Source: Defluviitaleaceae bacterium (GTDB lineage: Bacteria > Bacillota > Clostridia > Lachnospirales > WQUN01). Taken from it: 22,545 nucleotides of DNA. Where the stretch lies: assembly GCA_009782245.1 (NCBI GenBank), contig WRKK01000355.1, positions 1 to 22,545 on the forward strand, in the 5' to 3' direction. Made by a program: the position numbers and the translations under genes. The notes below the pieces were generated by a model. It was not told the DNA's origin. It did no database searches and saw only the letters and a program-made list of their open reading frames with translations. Positions 8,014-15,029 of this stretch are shown piece by piece. The stretch's first letter is position 1. The number at the start of each line of letters is the position of its first letter.

Positions 8014-8403
8014 ATGAAAACTTACAATAATGAGGGTTTGGTACTGGAAATGGACAATTTGCACGATGAACTTGACGAAACTCTTGCATCTTTTGTTGAA
8101 AATGCTGAATCCCCCGAAGAACTCGCAAAACTAGCACGTGGCGAAGAACTCTCCGATGAGCAACTTATGAAAATGGCGAAAATTCGGGTTTCCCATAAAA
8201 ATGAACTGCTTATCCACGGCGTTGTATTTAGTGCCAGCATGGTTCTGTTTGTGGTGTTGTTTGGCTTTGCCACGTTTGTATTCAACATTATCGCCGCTGG
8301 CTGGTTTATCGGCATTTCTGCCCACGCAATTTGGGTTTATACCGAACTAACCAAACAAACCGCCACAATCCGTGAATTTCTGCGCCTAAAACATTACAGA
8401 TAA
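8014..8403 (+). CDS. Small 2TM-domain-like membrane protein heading the FAS operon
   Basis: A 129-residue protein of unknown function. Residues 1-56 are hydrophilic and strongly acidic. A pair of hydrophobic helices follows at about 67-90 and 92-109, then a short basic C-terminal tail ending LKHYR. The sequence around the helix pair (RVSHKNELLIHG ... GWFIGISAHAIWVY) resembles the 2TM domain family (PF13239), in which an aromatic/His-rich helical hairpin is attached to various partners. AAAGGGG lies about 8 bases before the ATG. Its stop overlaps the fabH start by one base (TAATG), so it is translationally tied to fatty-acid synthesis. It occupies the slot where related clusters often encode the FabT/FapR regulator. 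A role in sensing membrane state or tethering is speculation. Confidence 0.8.
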   Translation: MKTYNNEGLVLEMDNLHDELDETLASFVENAESPEELAKLARGEELSDEQLMKMAKIRVSHKNELLIHGVVFSASMVLFVVLFGFATFVFNIIAAGWFIGISAHAIWVYTELTKQTATIREFLRLKHYR

Positions 8404-9359
8404 TGGGCTTTAAGATTATCGGAACGGGCAGCAAACTGCCCCAAAAAGCCGTATCCAACGCACAACTAGCGACCTTTTTGGATACCAGCGACGAGTGGAT
8501 TACCTCCAAAACGGGCATAAAATCGCGCACAATTTGCACCGACGAAACCATTACCGATTTAGCCACACAAGCGGCTAATATCGCACTTGCTAACGCTAAT
8601 CTTAATATCGCCGATATTGACCTGGTTGTCTGTGCCACAATGACCGCCGATTATGCCATGCCGTCAATGGCTTGCTGTGTGCTAGAGCAACTTGGCGGTG
8701 CTTGCCCCGCTTTTGACGTAAATGCCGCTTGTTCGGGTTTTGTTTATGCACTAGATGTAGCCGATTCGTTTATATCTAGCCGCAAAGCCCAAAATGTGCT
8801 TGTTATTTCCGCCGAGATGATGTCTCGTATGCTAGATTGGAACGACCGCACATCTAGTATACTTTTTGGCGATGGTGCCGCCGCTTGTGTGCTGACCGCT
8901 GGCGATTCGCTTAAATATATCAATATTACCGCAACGCCGCAAATTGCACCGCTGTTCACAAAAGCAAGCACGGGCAATAATCCGTTTGCAAACCACGCAA
9001 CGGACGAAAATATTTTTTTGCAGATGAAAGGGCAACACGTGTACAAATTCGCAGTAACGACAATCCAACAAGAAATCAACTTAGCACTAACCGCCCTAAA
9101 CCTGCAAGCCAACGATATTGCCTACTTTATACTGCATCAGGCGAACACGCGCATTATCGATGGCGCGCGAACCCGCCTAAAATTACCGCCGCAAAAATTT
9201 CCCATGAACATTGAAAAATACGGCAATATGTCCGCCGCATCTATTCCTGTGCTGTTGGACGAAATGGTTCGGCACAACACAATAAAAAGTGGCGATATGC
9301 TGATGTTAATTGGGTTTGGCGGTGGACTTACCGCAGGTACAGCGGTTTTACAATGGTAA
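8403..9359 (+). CDS. fabH: Beta-ketoacyl-ACP synthase III
   Basis: A 318-residue enzyme that condenses acetyl-CoA (or a branched acyl-CoA primer) with malonyl-ACP to start fatty-acid chains in the cytoplasm. Seen: the full FabH triad, Cys110 in VNAACSGF, His245 in ILHQANTR and Asn275 in YGNMSAASIP, plus the N-terminal DTSDEWITSKTGI and the C-terminal GFGGGLTAG glycine loop. Length is normal for the family. The ATG overlaps the stop of the 2TM-like gene. It is followed, after 47 bases, by the acyl carrier protein gene. Primer preference (straight or branched) cannot be judged from sequence alone. Confidence 0.97.
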   Translation: MGFKIIGTGSKLPQKAVSNAQLATFLDTSDEWITSKTGIKSRTICTDETITDLATQAANIALANANLNIADIDLVVCATMTADYAMPSMACCVLEQLGGACPAFDVNAACSGFVYALDVADSFISSRKAQNVLVISAEMMSRMLDWNDRTSSILFGDGAAACVLTAGDSLKYINITATPQIAPLFTKASTGNNPFANHATDENIFLQMKGQHVYKFAVTTIQQEINLALTALNLQANDIAYFILHQANTRIIDGARTRLKLPPQKFPMNIEKYGNMSAASIPVLLDEMVRHNTIKSGDMLMLIGFGGGLTAGTAVLQW

Positions 9360-9406
9360 AAGTTACCAAAATCAAAACAATTTCAAAATTTAAGGAGCGA
9401 AAAATC

Positions 9407-9628
9407 ATGCTTGAAAAAATAACAAAAATATTGCGAGAATACAAAAGCGATGACGACCTGGCAGTAGCCGAAAATTCCACGTTTGAAGAACTAGAACTGG
9501 ATTCGTTAGATTTAGTGCAGTTGGTAATGGACGTTGAAGAGGCGTTTGGCGTTACAATAGAAATGGACACGCCCGTAACCACCGTTGCAGATTTAATCAA
9601 AATTATCGAAAGTGCCGAAAGCCAATGA
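9407..9628 (+). CDS. acpP: Acyl carrier protein
   Basis: A 73-residue, acidic, all-helical carrier protein. Ser33 in LDSLDLVQLV is the 4'-phosphopantetheine attachment site, and helix 2 continues as MDVEEAFGVTI, the usual docking surface for FAS enzymes. The start is the ATG at 9407 because AAGGAG sits about 10 bases upstream; the frame is open further upstream to 9353 but that stretch includes the RBS and overlaps fabH. The stop overlaps the fabK start (ATGA). No phosphopantetheinyl transferase (acpS) is encoded in the window. Confidence 0.95.
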   Translation: MLEKITKILREYKSDDDLAVAENSTFEELELDSLDLVQLVMDVEEAFGVTIEMDTPVTTVADLIKIIESAESQ

Positions 9629-10560
9629 TTAAAACGAATATCTGCGATTTGCTTGGTATTGAATATCCCATTTTTCAGGGGGCTATGGCGTGGATTTCTG
9701 ATGCGGAACTTGCGGCGGCGGTTTCCGAGGGCGGCGGCTTGGGAATTATAGCCGCTGGCCACGCGCCAGGCGAATACGTACGCGAACAAATACACAAAGC
9801 CAGAACCCTCACAAACAAGCCCTTTGGCGTTAATATAATGCTACTTAGCCCACACGCCGAGGCGGTTGCACAAGTGCTGGCAGAAGAAGAAGTCGCCGCA
9901 ATTATCACGGGTGCTGGCAATCCCGCAAAATACATGAAATCGTGGCAGCACAGCAAAGTTATACCTGTTGTGCCGTCTACCGCACTTGCCAAAATGATGG
10001 CTCGTAGCGGTGCTTCTGCTGTTATCGTGGAAGGCAGCGAAAGCGGCGGACATATCGGCGAACTTGCCACAATGCCGCTTGTGCCGCAAGTTTGCGATGT
10101 GGTGGATATTCCCGTTGTTGCGGCTGGCGGCATTGGCGACGGACGCGGCATTATGGCGGCTTTTATGCTAGGCGCAACGGGCGTACAAGTTGGCACTCGC
10201 TTTATTTTGGCGAAAGAATGCAACGCCCACCAGCACTACAAAAATCTAGTTCTAAAGGCAAAAGATATTGATACAATAGCAACGGGCAAGCGGCTAGGAC
10301 ACCCCGTTCGTGCCTTGAAAAACCCATTTTTACGGGAATTTTCGGGCAAGGAATACGACAGTTCCATCTCTAACGAAGAACTGGAAAAATTTGGCGAAGG
10401 TGCATTAAAACTTGCCGCTATTGATGGAGACCTTGCCAATGGCTGTTTTATGGCGGGGCAAATTTCGGGAATGTTCCACAAAGAGCAAACCGCAAGGGAA
10501 ATCATAGTGGAAATGTTTGCACAAGCGGAAGAGGTGATTAAACAATGGCAGAAAATATAA
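9625..10560 (+). CDS. fabK: Enoyl-ACP reductase II (flavin-dependent)
   Basis: A 311-residue TIM-barrel flavoprotein that performs the last reduction of each elongation cycle (enoyl-ACP to acyl-ACP) with FMN and NAD(P)H. Seen: the N-terminal YPIFQGAMAWISDAELAAAV, VNIMLLSP, the catalytic-region motif GSESGGHIGE with His143 (the equivalent His is essential in pneumococcal FabK), and AAGGIGDGRG followed by GVQVGTRF, the FMN-phosphate site. It lies between acpP and fabD, the standard FabK place in Firmicutes clusters, and no FabI is present. The start overlaps acpP by 4 bases and the end overlaps fabD by 16. A FabK rather than FabI reductase usually means natural triclosan resistance. Confidence 0.96.
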   Translation: MIKTNICDLLGIEYPIFQGAMAWISDAELAAAVSEGGGLGIIAAGHAPGEYVREQIHKARTLTNKPFGVNIMLLSPHAEAVAQVLAEEEVAAIITGAGNPAKYMKSWQHSKVIPVVPSTALAKMMARSGASAVIVEGSESGGHIGELATMPLVPQVCDVVDIPVVAAGGIGDGRGIMAAFMLGATGVQVGTRFILAKECNAHQHYKNLVLKAKDIDTIATGKRLGHPVRALKNPFLREFSGKEYDSSISNEELEKFGEGALKLAAIDGDLANGCFMAGQISGMFHKEQTAREIIVEMFAQAEEVIKQWQKI

Positions 10561-11528
10561 ATGCGGTTGACAAAACCGAAAAAACTGACGAAAAAACCAA
10601 CGAAAATTCCAGTAAAAAAGCCAAAATCGCCTTTGTTTTTCCTGGGCAGGGTGCGCAATACGAAAATATGGGAAAATCTTTTTACGACAACTACGCAACG
10701 GCACGTGAAATTTATGCCGCTTGCCTAGCCGAACCAACCCAGTTTTTTGGCACTATAGCAGACTTTACCGCAACCAACATTGCCCAACCAGCTATTTTTT
10801 TGACCGATATAATAGCGGCAACTTTATTAGAAGAAAACGGCATTATTGCGGACGGCGCGGCGGGTTTTTCGCTTGGCGAGTTGCCAACCGTGGCTTTTGG
10901 CGGACTTTTGCCTACAAAACAAGCCTTTGAATTAACCCAATTTAGAGCCGAAAAAATGCACGCCGCAACCACTCAACAAAAGGGCGGTATGTGGGCTGTT
11001 TTGGGGCTTTCCGCTGATGTTGTTGGGCAGATTTGCACTACTGTAAAAAATGCCTATCCCGTAAACTATAACGCACCTGGGCAGGTTGTGGTGGCTTTTT
11101 CCCAAGAAACCGACCAGGAACAGTTAAAGCAAGCGATAGTAGCCGCAAAAGGTAAAGCTGTTCCGCTTGCCGTTGCGGGTGCGTTTCACAGCCCACTAAT
11201 GGACGGCGTTTCGGCAGAATTGGCAACCTATCTACAGCAGTTAGATTTTAGTCAACCTAAAATACCAGTTTACGCCAACGTTACCGCAAAACCCTACACC
11301 GCCGCAACCGCCGCCGAACTGCTAACAAAACAGGTTAATAGCCCCGTTTTATGGCAAGCCGCAATAGAGCAAATGTTGGCGGACGGATTTACTACCTTTG
11401 TAGAAACTGGTCCAGGCAAAACGCTCGCTGGCTTGATTAAAAAAATCGCAAAAAACAACGAAAACGTACGCATTTTCAACGTACACGACCAAAAAACGCT
11501 GGAGGAGGTGCTTTCCAATGTTAAATAA
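10545..11528 (+). CDS. fabD: Malonyl-CoA:ACP transacylase
   Basis: A 327-residue enzyme that moves malonyl from CoA to ACP. Seen: FVFPGQGAQYENMG (about residues 30-43), the nucleophile motif GFSLGE with Ser109, Arg134 in QFRAEKM, and His215 in GAFHSPLM completing the Ser-His pair. It is slightly longer than typical FabD because of a Lys/Glu/Thr/Asn-rich N-terminal extension of about 25 residues before the conserved KIAFVFPGQG. GAGGTG lies about 8 bases before the chosen ATG, inside the end of fabK, and there is no nearer in-frame ATG, so the extension is probably real. It overlaps fabG by 11 bases. Confidence 0.96.
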   Translation: MAENINAVDKTEKTDEKTNENSSKKAKIAFVFPGQGAQYENMGKSFYDNYATAREIYAACLAEPTQFFGTIADFTATNIAQPAIFLTDIIAATLLEENGIIADGAAGFSLGELPTVAFGGLLPTKQAFELTQFRAEKMHAATTQQKGGMWAVLGLSADVVGQICTTVKNAYPVNYNAPGQVVVAFSQETDQEQLKQAIVAAKGKAVPLAVAGAFHSPLMDGVSAELATYLQQLDFSQPKIPVYANVTAKPYTAATAAELLTKQVNSPVLWQAAIEQMLADGFTTFVETGPGKTLAGLIKKIAKNNENVRIFNVHDQKTLEEVLSNVK

Positions 11529-12225
11529 TCTCAACGAACTACTAAACGGCAGAACGGCAGTAATTACAGGCGCGGCACAAGGAATCGGCTTGACTGTTGC
11601 AAATGCTTTCGCCGCCGCTGGTGCCGCCGTTGCCGCTGTGGATATTGCCAACTCGGAATTTACGTGCGATGTGTCCGATTTTGCCCAAGTTAAAGCCGTT
11701 TGTGCCGATATTTTGGCAAAACACGGCAAGGTTGACATTCTCGTCAACAACGCTGGAATAACCAAGGACGGCTTGCTGTTAGCAATGAAAGAAGAGGACT
11801 TTGACAAGGTTTTGGCTGTCAACCTAAAAGGAGCGTTTAACTTTACCAAACAGTTATCGCGCCCGCTAATGAAATCGGCGAATGGGCGGATTATCAACAT
11901 GGCATCGGTAATCGGCGTAAACGGCAACGCAGGACAAGCCAATTATGCGGCATCTAAGGCGGGGTTAATCGGCTTTACAAAATCGGTCGCAAAAGAGCTT
12001 GCCAGCCGTGGCGTTACGGTAAACGCCATTGCGCCAGGGTTTATACAAAGCAAAATGACAGAAGAAATGCCCGCCGCCGCCAAAGAAAAGGCTCTCGCCA
12101 ATATTCCGCTGCAAAGGCTAGGCACAACCGCTGATGTTGCGGCGTTGGCAACCTTTCTTGCCAGCGATTTTGCCGCCTACATCACAGGCGAAGTCATCAA
12201 AGTAGACGGAGGTTTGTTCATATGA
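11518..12225 (+). CDS. fabG: 3-oxoacyl-ACP reductase (short-chain dehydrogenase), compact form
   Basis: A 235-residue SDR enzyme that reduces beta-ketoacyl-ACP. Seen: the Rossmann glycine motif TGAAQGIG (17-24), NNAG (77-80) and the catalytic tetrad Asn102, Ser130, Tyr143 and Lys147. The C-terminus ITGEVIKVDGGLFI is typical FabG. Odd points: it is about 10 residues shorter than usual because the stretch after beta-strand 2 (VAAVDIANSEFTCDVSD) lacks most of the next helix, and that strand ends in Asp42. In SDR enzymes an acidic residue there usually favours NADH over NADPH. GGAGGAGGTG precedes the ATG, and the end overlaps fabF by 4 bases. Confidence 0.95.
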   Translation: MLNNLNELLNGRTAVITGAAQGIGLTVANAFAAAGAAVAAVDIANSEFTCDVSDFAQVKAVCADILAKHGKVDILVNNAGITKDGLLLAMKEEDFDKVLAVNLKGAFNFTKQLSRPLMKSANGRIINMASVIGVNGNAGQANYAASKAGLIGFTKSVAKELASRGVTVNAIAPGFIQSKMTEEMPAAAKEKALANIPLQRLGTTADVAALATFLASDFAAYITGEVIKVDGGLFI

Positions 12226-13601
12226 AAAGAGGTCGCAAAAAGAAAGACGTGGTGCATCATTATCCAACGTATCGTTGGTGGGAAGAGCCGAGAAGAGTTG
12301 TAGTTACTGGCTTGGGAGCGGTTACGCCGATTGGCAACAACGTTGACGATTATTGGGCAAGCCTAACGGCTGGCAAGCACGGTTTTGCACCGATTAGCCG
12401 CTTTAACCCAAAAGATTTCAACATGAAAGCCAGTTTAGCGGCGGAAATAAAGGATTTTTCGGCGGAAGATTATGTCCCAAAGGCGGAAATACGCCGCACC
12501 GACAAGCATCAGATATTGGCACTTGCGGCGGCAACGCAAGCTATGGAAGATTCGAAGTTTCTGGAATCACGCTTTAACCCGAAATTATTTGGCGTTTACA
12601 TCGGCTCTGGGATTGGCGGCTTGGATACAATGGTTGCACAGGCGAAAGTTATGGCGGATAAAGGTCCAGACAGGGTTTCGCCGTTTATGATAACCATGAT
12701 GATTGCTAACATGGCAAGCGGCGTGGTTGCAATAAAGTTTGGTGCAACGGGTCCAACTTTGCCCGTGGTTTCGGCGTGTGCAACTGCAACGCACTCCATC
12801 GGCGAGGCGTTTCGTGCCATAAAACATGGTTACGCAACTGCAATTTTGGCTGGCGGTGCAGAATCTTGCATAAACCCGCTTGGCGTGGGCGGTTTTACGA
12901 CAGCACAAGCCTTGTCAACCGCTACCGACCCCGATACAGCAAGCATTCCGTTTGACAATCGCCGCAACGGCTTTGTCATGGGCGAGGGTGCAGGCGTTTT
13001 ACTTTTGGAAGATTACGAACACGCAAAAAGAAGAAAAGCGAAGATATATTGCGAAATATCGGGCTACGGCAACACCTGCGATGCACATCACATTACAGCA
13101 CCCGAACCGAACGCACACAGCACGTCCGCAATGATTATAAGGGCTTTTGACGAGGGCGGAATTAAAGGCGTAAATGTAGAAAACATCGTCGACAAGCTGT
13201 ACATCAACGCACACGGCACTTCCACGCCGCTAAACGATGCCACCGAAACATTGGCGATAAAACGGGCTTTTGCGGAACTTATGGTGCATTATTATAGCAA
13301 AGACTCTGTCCTTGAAGAAATCCAAAGCAAGGAAAATTTGGCGTACAAAGTGGCGATAAGTTCCACAAAGTCTATGACTGGGCATTTGTTGGGTGCGGCA
13401 GGAGCAGTTGAGGCGATTGCTTGCGTTAAAGCCCTGCAAACGGGCGTAATTCCGCCAACAATCGGCTACAAAGAGCCAGACCCCGCCTGTGATTTGGATT
13501 ATACTGTAAACGTGGCAAGAAATTTGCCGATAGAATGGGCTTTCTCAACCTCGTTGGGGTTTGGTGGGCATAATGCTGGGGTTTTGTTTAGGAGTGTATA
13601 A
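12222..13601 (+). CDS. fabF: Beta-ketoacyl-ACP synthase II with N-terminal extension and insertion
   Basis: A 459-residue condensing enzyme that elongates acyl-ACP with malonyl-ACP. Seen: the Cys-His-His triad, Cys186 in SACATATHSIGE, His331 in NAHGTSTPLND and His388 in STKSMTGHLLGAAG, and the C-terminal SLGFGGHN. It is longer than the usual 410-415 residues for two reasons: a basic/aromatic N-terminal extension of about 24 residues (MKRGRKKKDVVHHYPTYRWW...) before RRVVVTGLGAVTPIG, and about 20 extra residues between the two His (around 350-372, HYYSKDSVLEEIQSKENL). The two catalytic His are 57 apart here against 37 in E. coli FabF. The start overlaps fabG by ATGA. Function is confident; the additions are unexplained. 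Confidence 0.95.
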   Translation: MKRGRKKKDVVHHYPTYRWWEEPRRVVVTGLGAVTPIGNNVDDYWASLTAGKHGFAPISRFNPKDFNMKASLAAEIKDFSAEDYVPKAEIRRTDKHQILALAAATQAMEDSKFLESRFNPKLFGVYIGSGIGGLDTMVAQAKVMADKGPDRVSPFMITMMIANMASGVVAIKFGATGPTLPVVSACATATHSIGEAFRAIKHGYATAILAGGAESCINPLGVGGFTTAQALSTATDPDTASIPFDNRRNGFVMGEGAGVLLLEDYEHAKRRKAKIYCEISGYGNTCDAHHITAPEPNAHSTSAMIIRAFDEGGIKGVNVENIVDKLYINAHGTSTPLNDATETLAIKRAFAELMVHYYSKDSVLEEIQSKENLAYKVAISSTKSMTGHLLGAAGAVEAIACVKALQTGVIPPTIGYKEPDPACDLDYTVNVARNLPIEWAFSTSLGFGGHNAGVLFRSV

Positions 13602-13603
13602 TT

Positions 13604-13792
13604 ATGCAAGTTGAATACCATGTAACAAACGACTACAACCGCACAAACTGGGCGGACGTTCCAATCGAAGAGCCGACTGAATCCGATAAGCTAATACTGG
13701 ACAAAACTTACGATTACGATGACGATGATTTTATCCCGCAAGAAGAAGTGCTTAAAAGGCTTGGACTAGGCAAATTGAAACTTGGAACTTAG
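13604..13792 (+). CDS. Small acidic protein of unknown function in the FAS operon
   Basis: A 62-residue protein starting 2 bases after fabF with AGGAGTG about 8 bases upstream of its ATG, so it looks genuinely translated. The middle is very acidic (YDYDDDDF, about residues 36-43). The C-terminus FIPQEEVLKRLGLGKLKLGT resembles the helical tail seen in some type II antitoxins (patterns like FISHEEVMKELG), but no toxin gene follows; the next gene is accB. No transmembrane segment or metal-binding motif is visible. Not recognised; a FAS-linked accessory role is possible from the tight placement only. Confidence 0.7.
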   Translation: MQVEYHVTNDYNRTNWADVPIEEPTESDKLILDKTYDYDDDDFIPQEEVLKRLGLGKLKLGT

Positions 13793-13873
13793 CAAAACAG
13801 CGAAATTCACGAAAATTTGGGGGATTATCACAAAATTTGGGAAAAAACACAATAAATTTTAGGAGTTGATTTT

Positions 13874-14371
13874 TTGGAAAAAATAGCAATGATTGGCTTG
13901 TTTACAGCCTTGCAGCACATGACAGAGCAAGGCGACCTAAACGGCATTAACAAAACGGTTACAACGGTTTTGCACAGCTTGGCAACCGTGCCAACGGTGG
14001 CAACTGTGGCAAGTTCCGCTGATATAGCGAATGTAGCGGTGTCTAATGTGGAAACCGCTGTGCAGCTTGCTCCAGTGGTGCAACCTGTGTTAAATACAGC
14101 GATTGCGTTGCCAACCGCACCAAATCTAGCAACAGCAGACGTAAAATCACCGATGGTTGGCGTTTTTTACGCATCATCTTCGCCAGATGCCGCACCGTTT
14201 GTCCATATCGGCGACACAATCCAAAAAGGGGACGTTTTGTGCATTTTAGAGGCGATGAAACTAATGAACGAAATTCACGCCGAACAAGACGGCAAAATTA
14301 TAGATATTTGCGTAAAAAACGGCGATTTAGTGGAATTTGGTCAAACTATTTTCAAACTGGAGAGTGCATAA
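13874..14371 (+). CDS. accB: Biotin carboxyl carrier protein of acetyl-CoA carboxylase
   Basis: A 165-residue carrier for the carboxylated biotin. Seen: a short N-terminal helical part, an Ala/Val/Thr/Pro-rich flexible linker (about residues 36-88), and the C-terminal biotinyl domain KSPMVGVFYASSSP ... LEAMKLMNEI with biotin-accepting Lys129. The start is taken as TTG at 13874 because AGGAG lies 8 bases upstream; the next ATG (13889) is 23 bases from that RBS and would give a protein 5 residues shorter. An 81-base gap separates it from the small acidic gene, the first sizeable gap in the operon since acpP. The stop is one base from the fabZ start. No biotin ligase (birA) is in the window. Confidence 0.95.
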   Translation: MEKIAMIGLFTALQHMTEQGDLNGINKTVTTVLHSLATVPTVATVASSADIANVAVSNVETAVQLAPVVQPVLNTAIALPTAPNLATADVKSPMVGVFYASSSPDAAPFVHIGDTIQKGDVLCILEAMKLMNEIHAEQDGKIIDICVKNGDLVEFGQTIFKLESA

Positions 14372-14372
14372 A

Positions 14373-14801
14373 ATGGCGAAACTTGGCAAAGAGCAAATAA
14401 TGGAAATTTTGCCGCACAGGCCGCCAATGCTGCTAATAGACGAGGGCGAACTGCTGGACGGCGTTTCGGTTTGCAACTACACCGTCTCTGGCAACGAATT
14501 TTTTTTGCAAGGGCATTTTCCCAACAACCCTGTTGTGCCAGGCGTTATCCAATGCGAGATGATGGCACAGGCATCGTGTTTGCTAATCGGCAAACCCAAC
14601 GACGGCAAGCAATACACACCCTATTTCACAGGCATGGAAAAAGTCAAGTTCAAGCGAAAAGTTGTGCCAGACGACTGCATTATCCTAAAAAGCGAACTAA
14701 TCAAGCAAAAAGGCGTTTTCTATTTCGTTAAATGCACAGGCCATGTAAATGACGAACTTTGCTGCTCGGCGGAAATTTCGTTTGCGTTGCTTGCAGAGTA
14801 A
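14373..14801 (+). CDS. fabZ: 3-hydroxyacyl-ACP dehydratase
   Basis: A 142-residue hot-dog-fold enzyme that dehydrates 3-hydroxyacyl-ACP to enoyl-ACP. Seen: ILPHRPPMLLIDE near the N-terminus and GHFPNNPVVPGVIQCEMMAQ, with catalytic His48 and Glu62 at the spacing found in E. coli FabZ. The start is the ATG at 14373, one base after accB, with GGAGAG about 9 bases before it; an upstream in-frame ATG at 14337 lies inside accB and is unlikely. It is the only dehydratase in the cluster, so if the organism makes unsaturated chains anaerobically another enzyme must supply the isomerisation. Confidence 0.96.
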   Translation: MAKLGKEQIMEILPHRPPMLLIDEGELLDGVSVCNYTVSGNEFFLQGHFPNNPVVPGVIQCEMMAQASCLLIGKPNDGKQYTPYFTGMEKVKFKRKVVPDDCIILKSELIKQKGVFYFVKCTGHVNDELCCSAEISFALLAE

Positions 14802-14840
14802 AAATAAAATCCATAAGATTAAACACAGTCTAATAGCCTA

Positions 14841-14865
14841 AAAATACAAATTTGACCTGTATTTT
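14841..14865. repeat. AT-rich dyad in the fabZ-accC gap
   Basis: Perfect 8-base arms AAAATACA (14841-14848) and TGTATTTT (14858-14865) with a 9-base centre, followed at once by a second dyad TGCATA-TT-TATGCA (14865-14878). It could be a weak hairpin or a protein-binding site; no function can be assigned. It lies in the 228-base gap that also holds the GC-rich repeat and a short tandem repeat. Confidence 0.4.
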
Positions 14866-14907
14866 GCATATTTATGCAGTTTGCTAATTTCAGAACCAAA
14901 AATTAAA

Positions 14908-14983
14908 AAATTAGCGGGTCAAGGGGCGCGCTCCTTGCGGGGTGTGCCTGCCCGCCGGCAGGCGGGGGGCAGCGCCCCACGGT
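14908..14983 (+). repeat. GC-rich repeat element, copy A (with nested palindrome)
   Basis: The 39 bases at 14908-14946 are identical to the reverse complement of 19232-19270. Copy A then carries about 19-20 extra bases forming a perfect hairpin, GCCTGCC (14946-14952) with GGCAGGC (14957-14963). It resumes the shared tail with hairpin GGGGC-AGC-GCCCC (14966-14978) and CCACGGT. The last hairpin is followed by TTTT, so in this orientation the element could also act as a terminator or attenuator ahead of accC. The much higher GC than its surroundings suggests a mobile REP/MITE-like element. Confidence 0.75.
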
Positions 14984-15016
14984 TTTAATCTTTTGATTTG
15001 TTTAATCTTTTGATTT
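14984..15016 (+). repeat. Two-copy tandem repeat before the accC RBS
   Basis: TTTAATCTTTTGATTT occurs at 14984-14999 and again at 15001-15016, period 17, ending directly at the ATAGGAGG ribosome binding site of accC. No function visible. Confidence 0.7.
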
Positions 15017-15029
15017 ATAGGAGGTATTT

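Noticed and set aside
13604..13873. Toxin-antitoxin pair between fabF and accB
   Set aside because: The small acidic protein has an antitoxin-like tail but the following 81 bases cannot encode a toxin and the next gene is accB.
14852..14878. Possible promoter TTGACC ... TATGCA ahead of accC
   Set aside because: Spacer is only 15 bases and the -10 match is poor; the region is better described by overlapping dyads.
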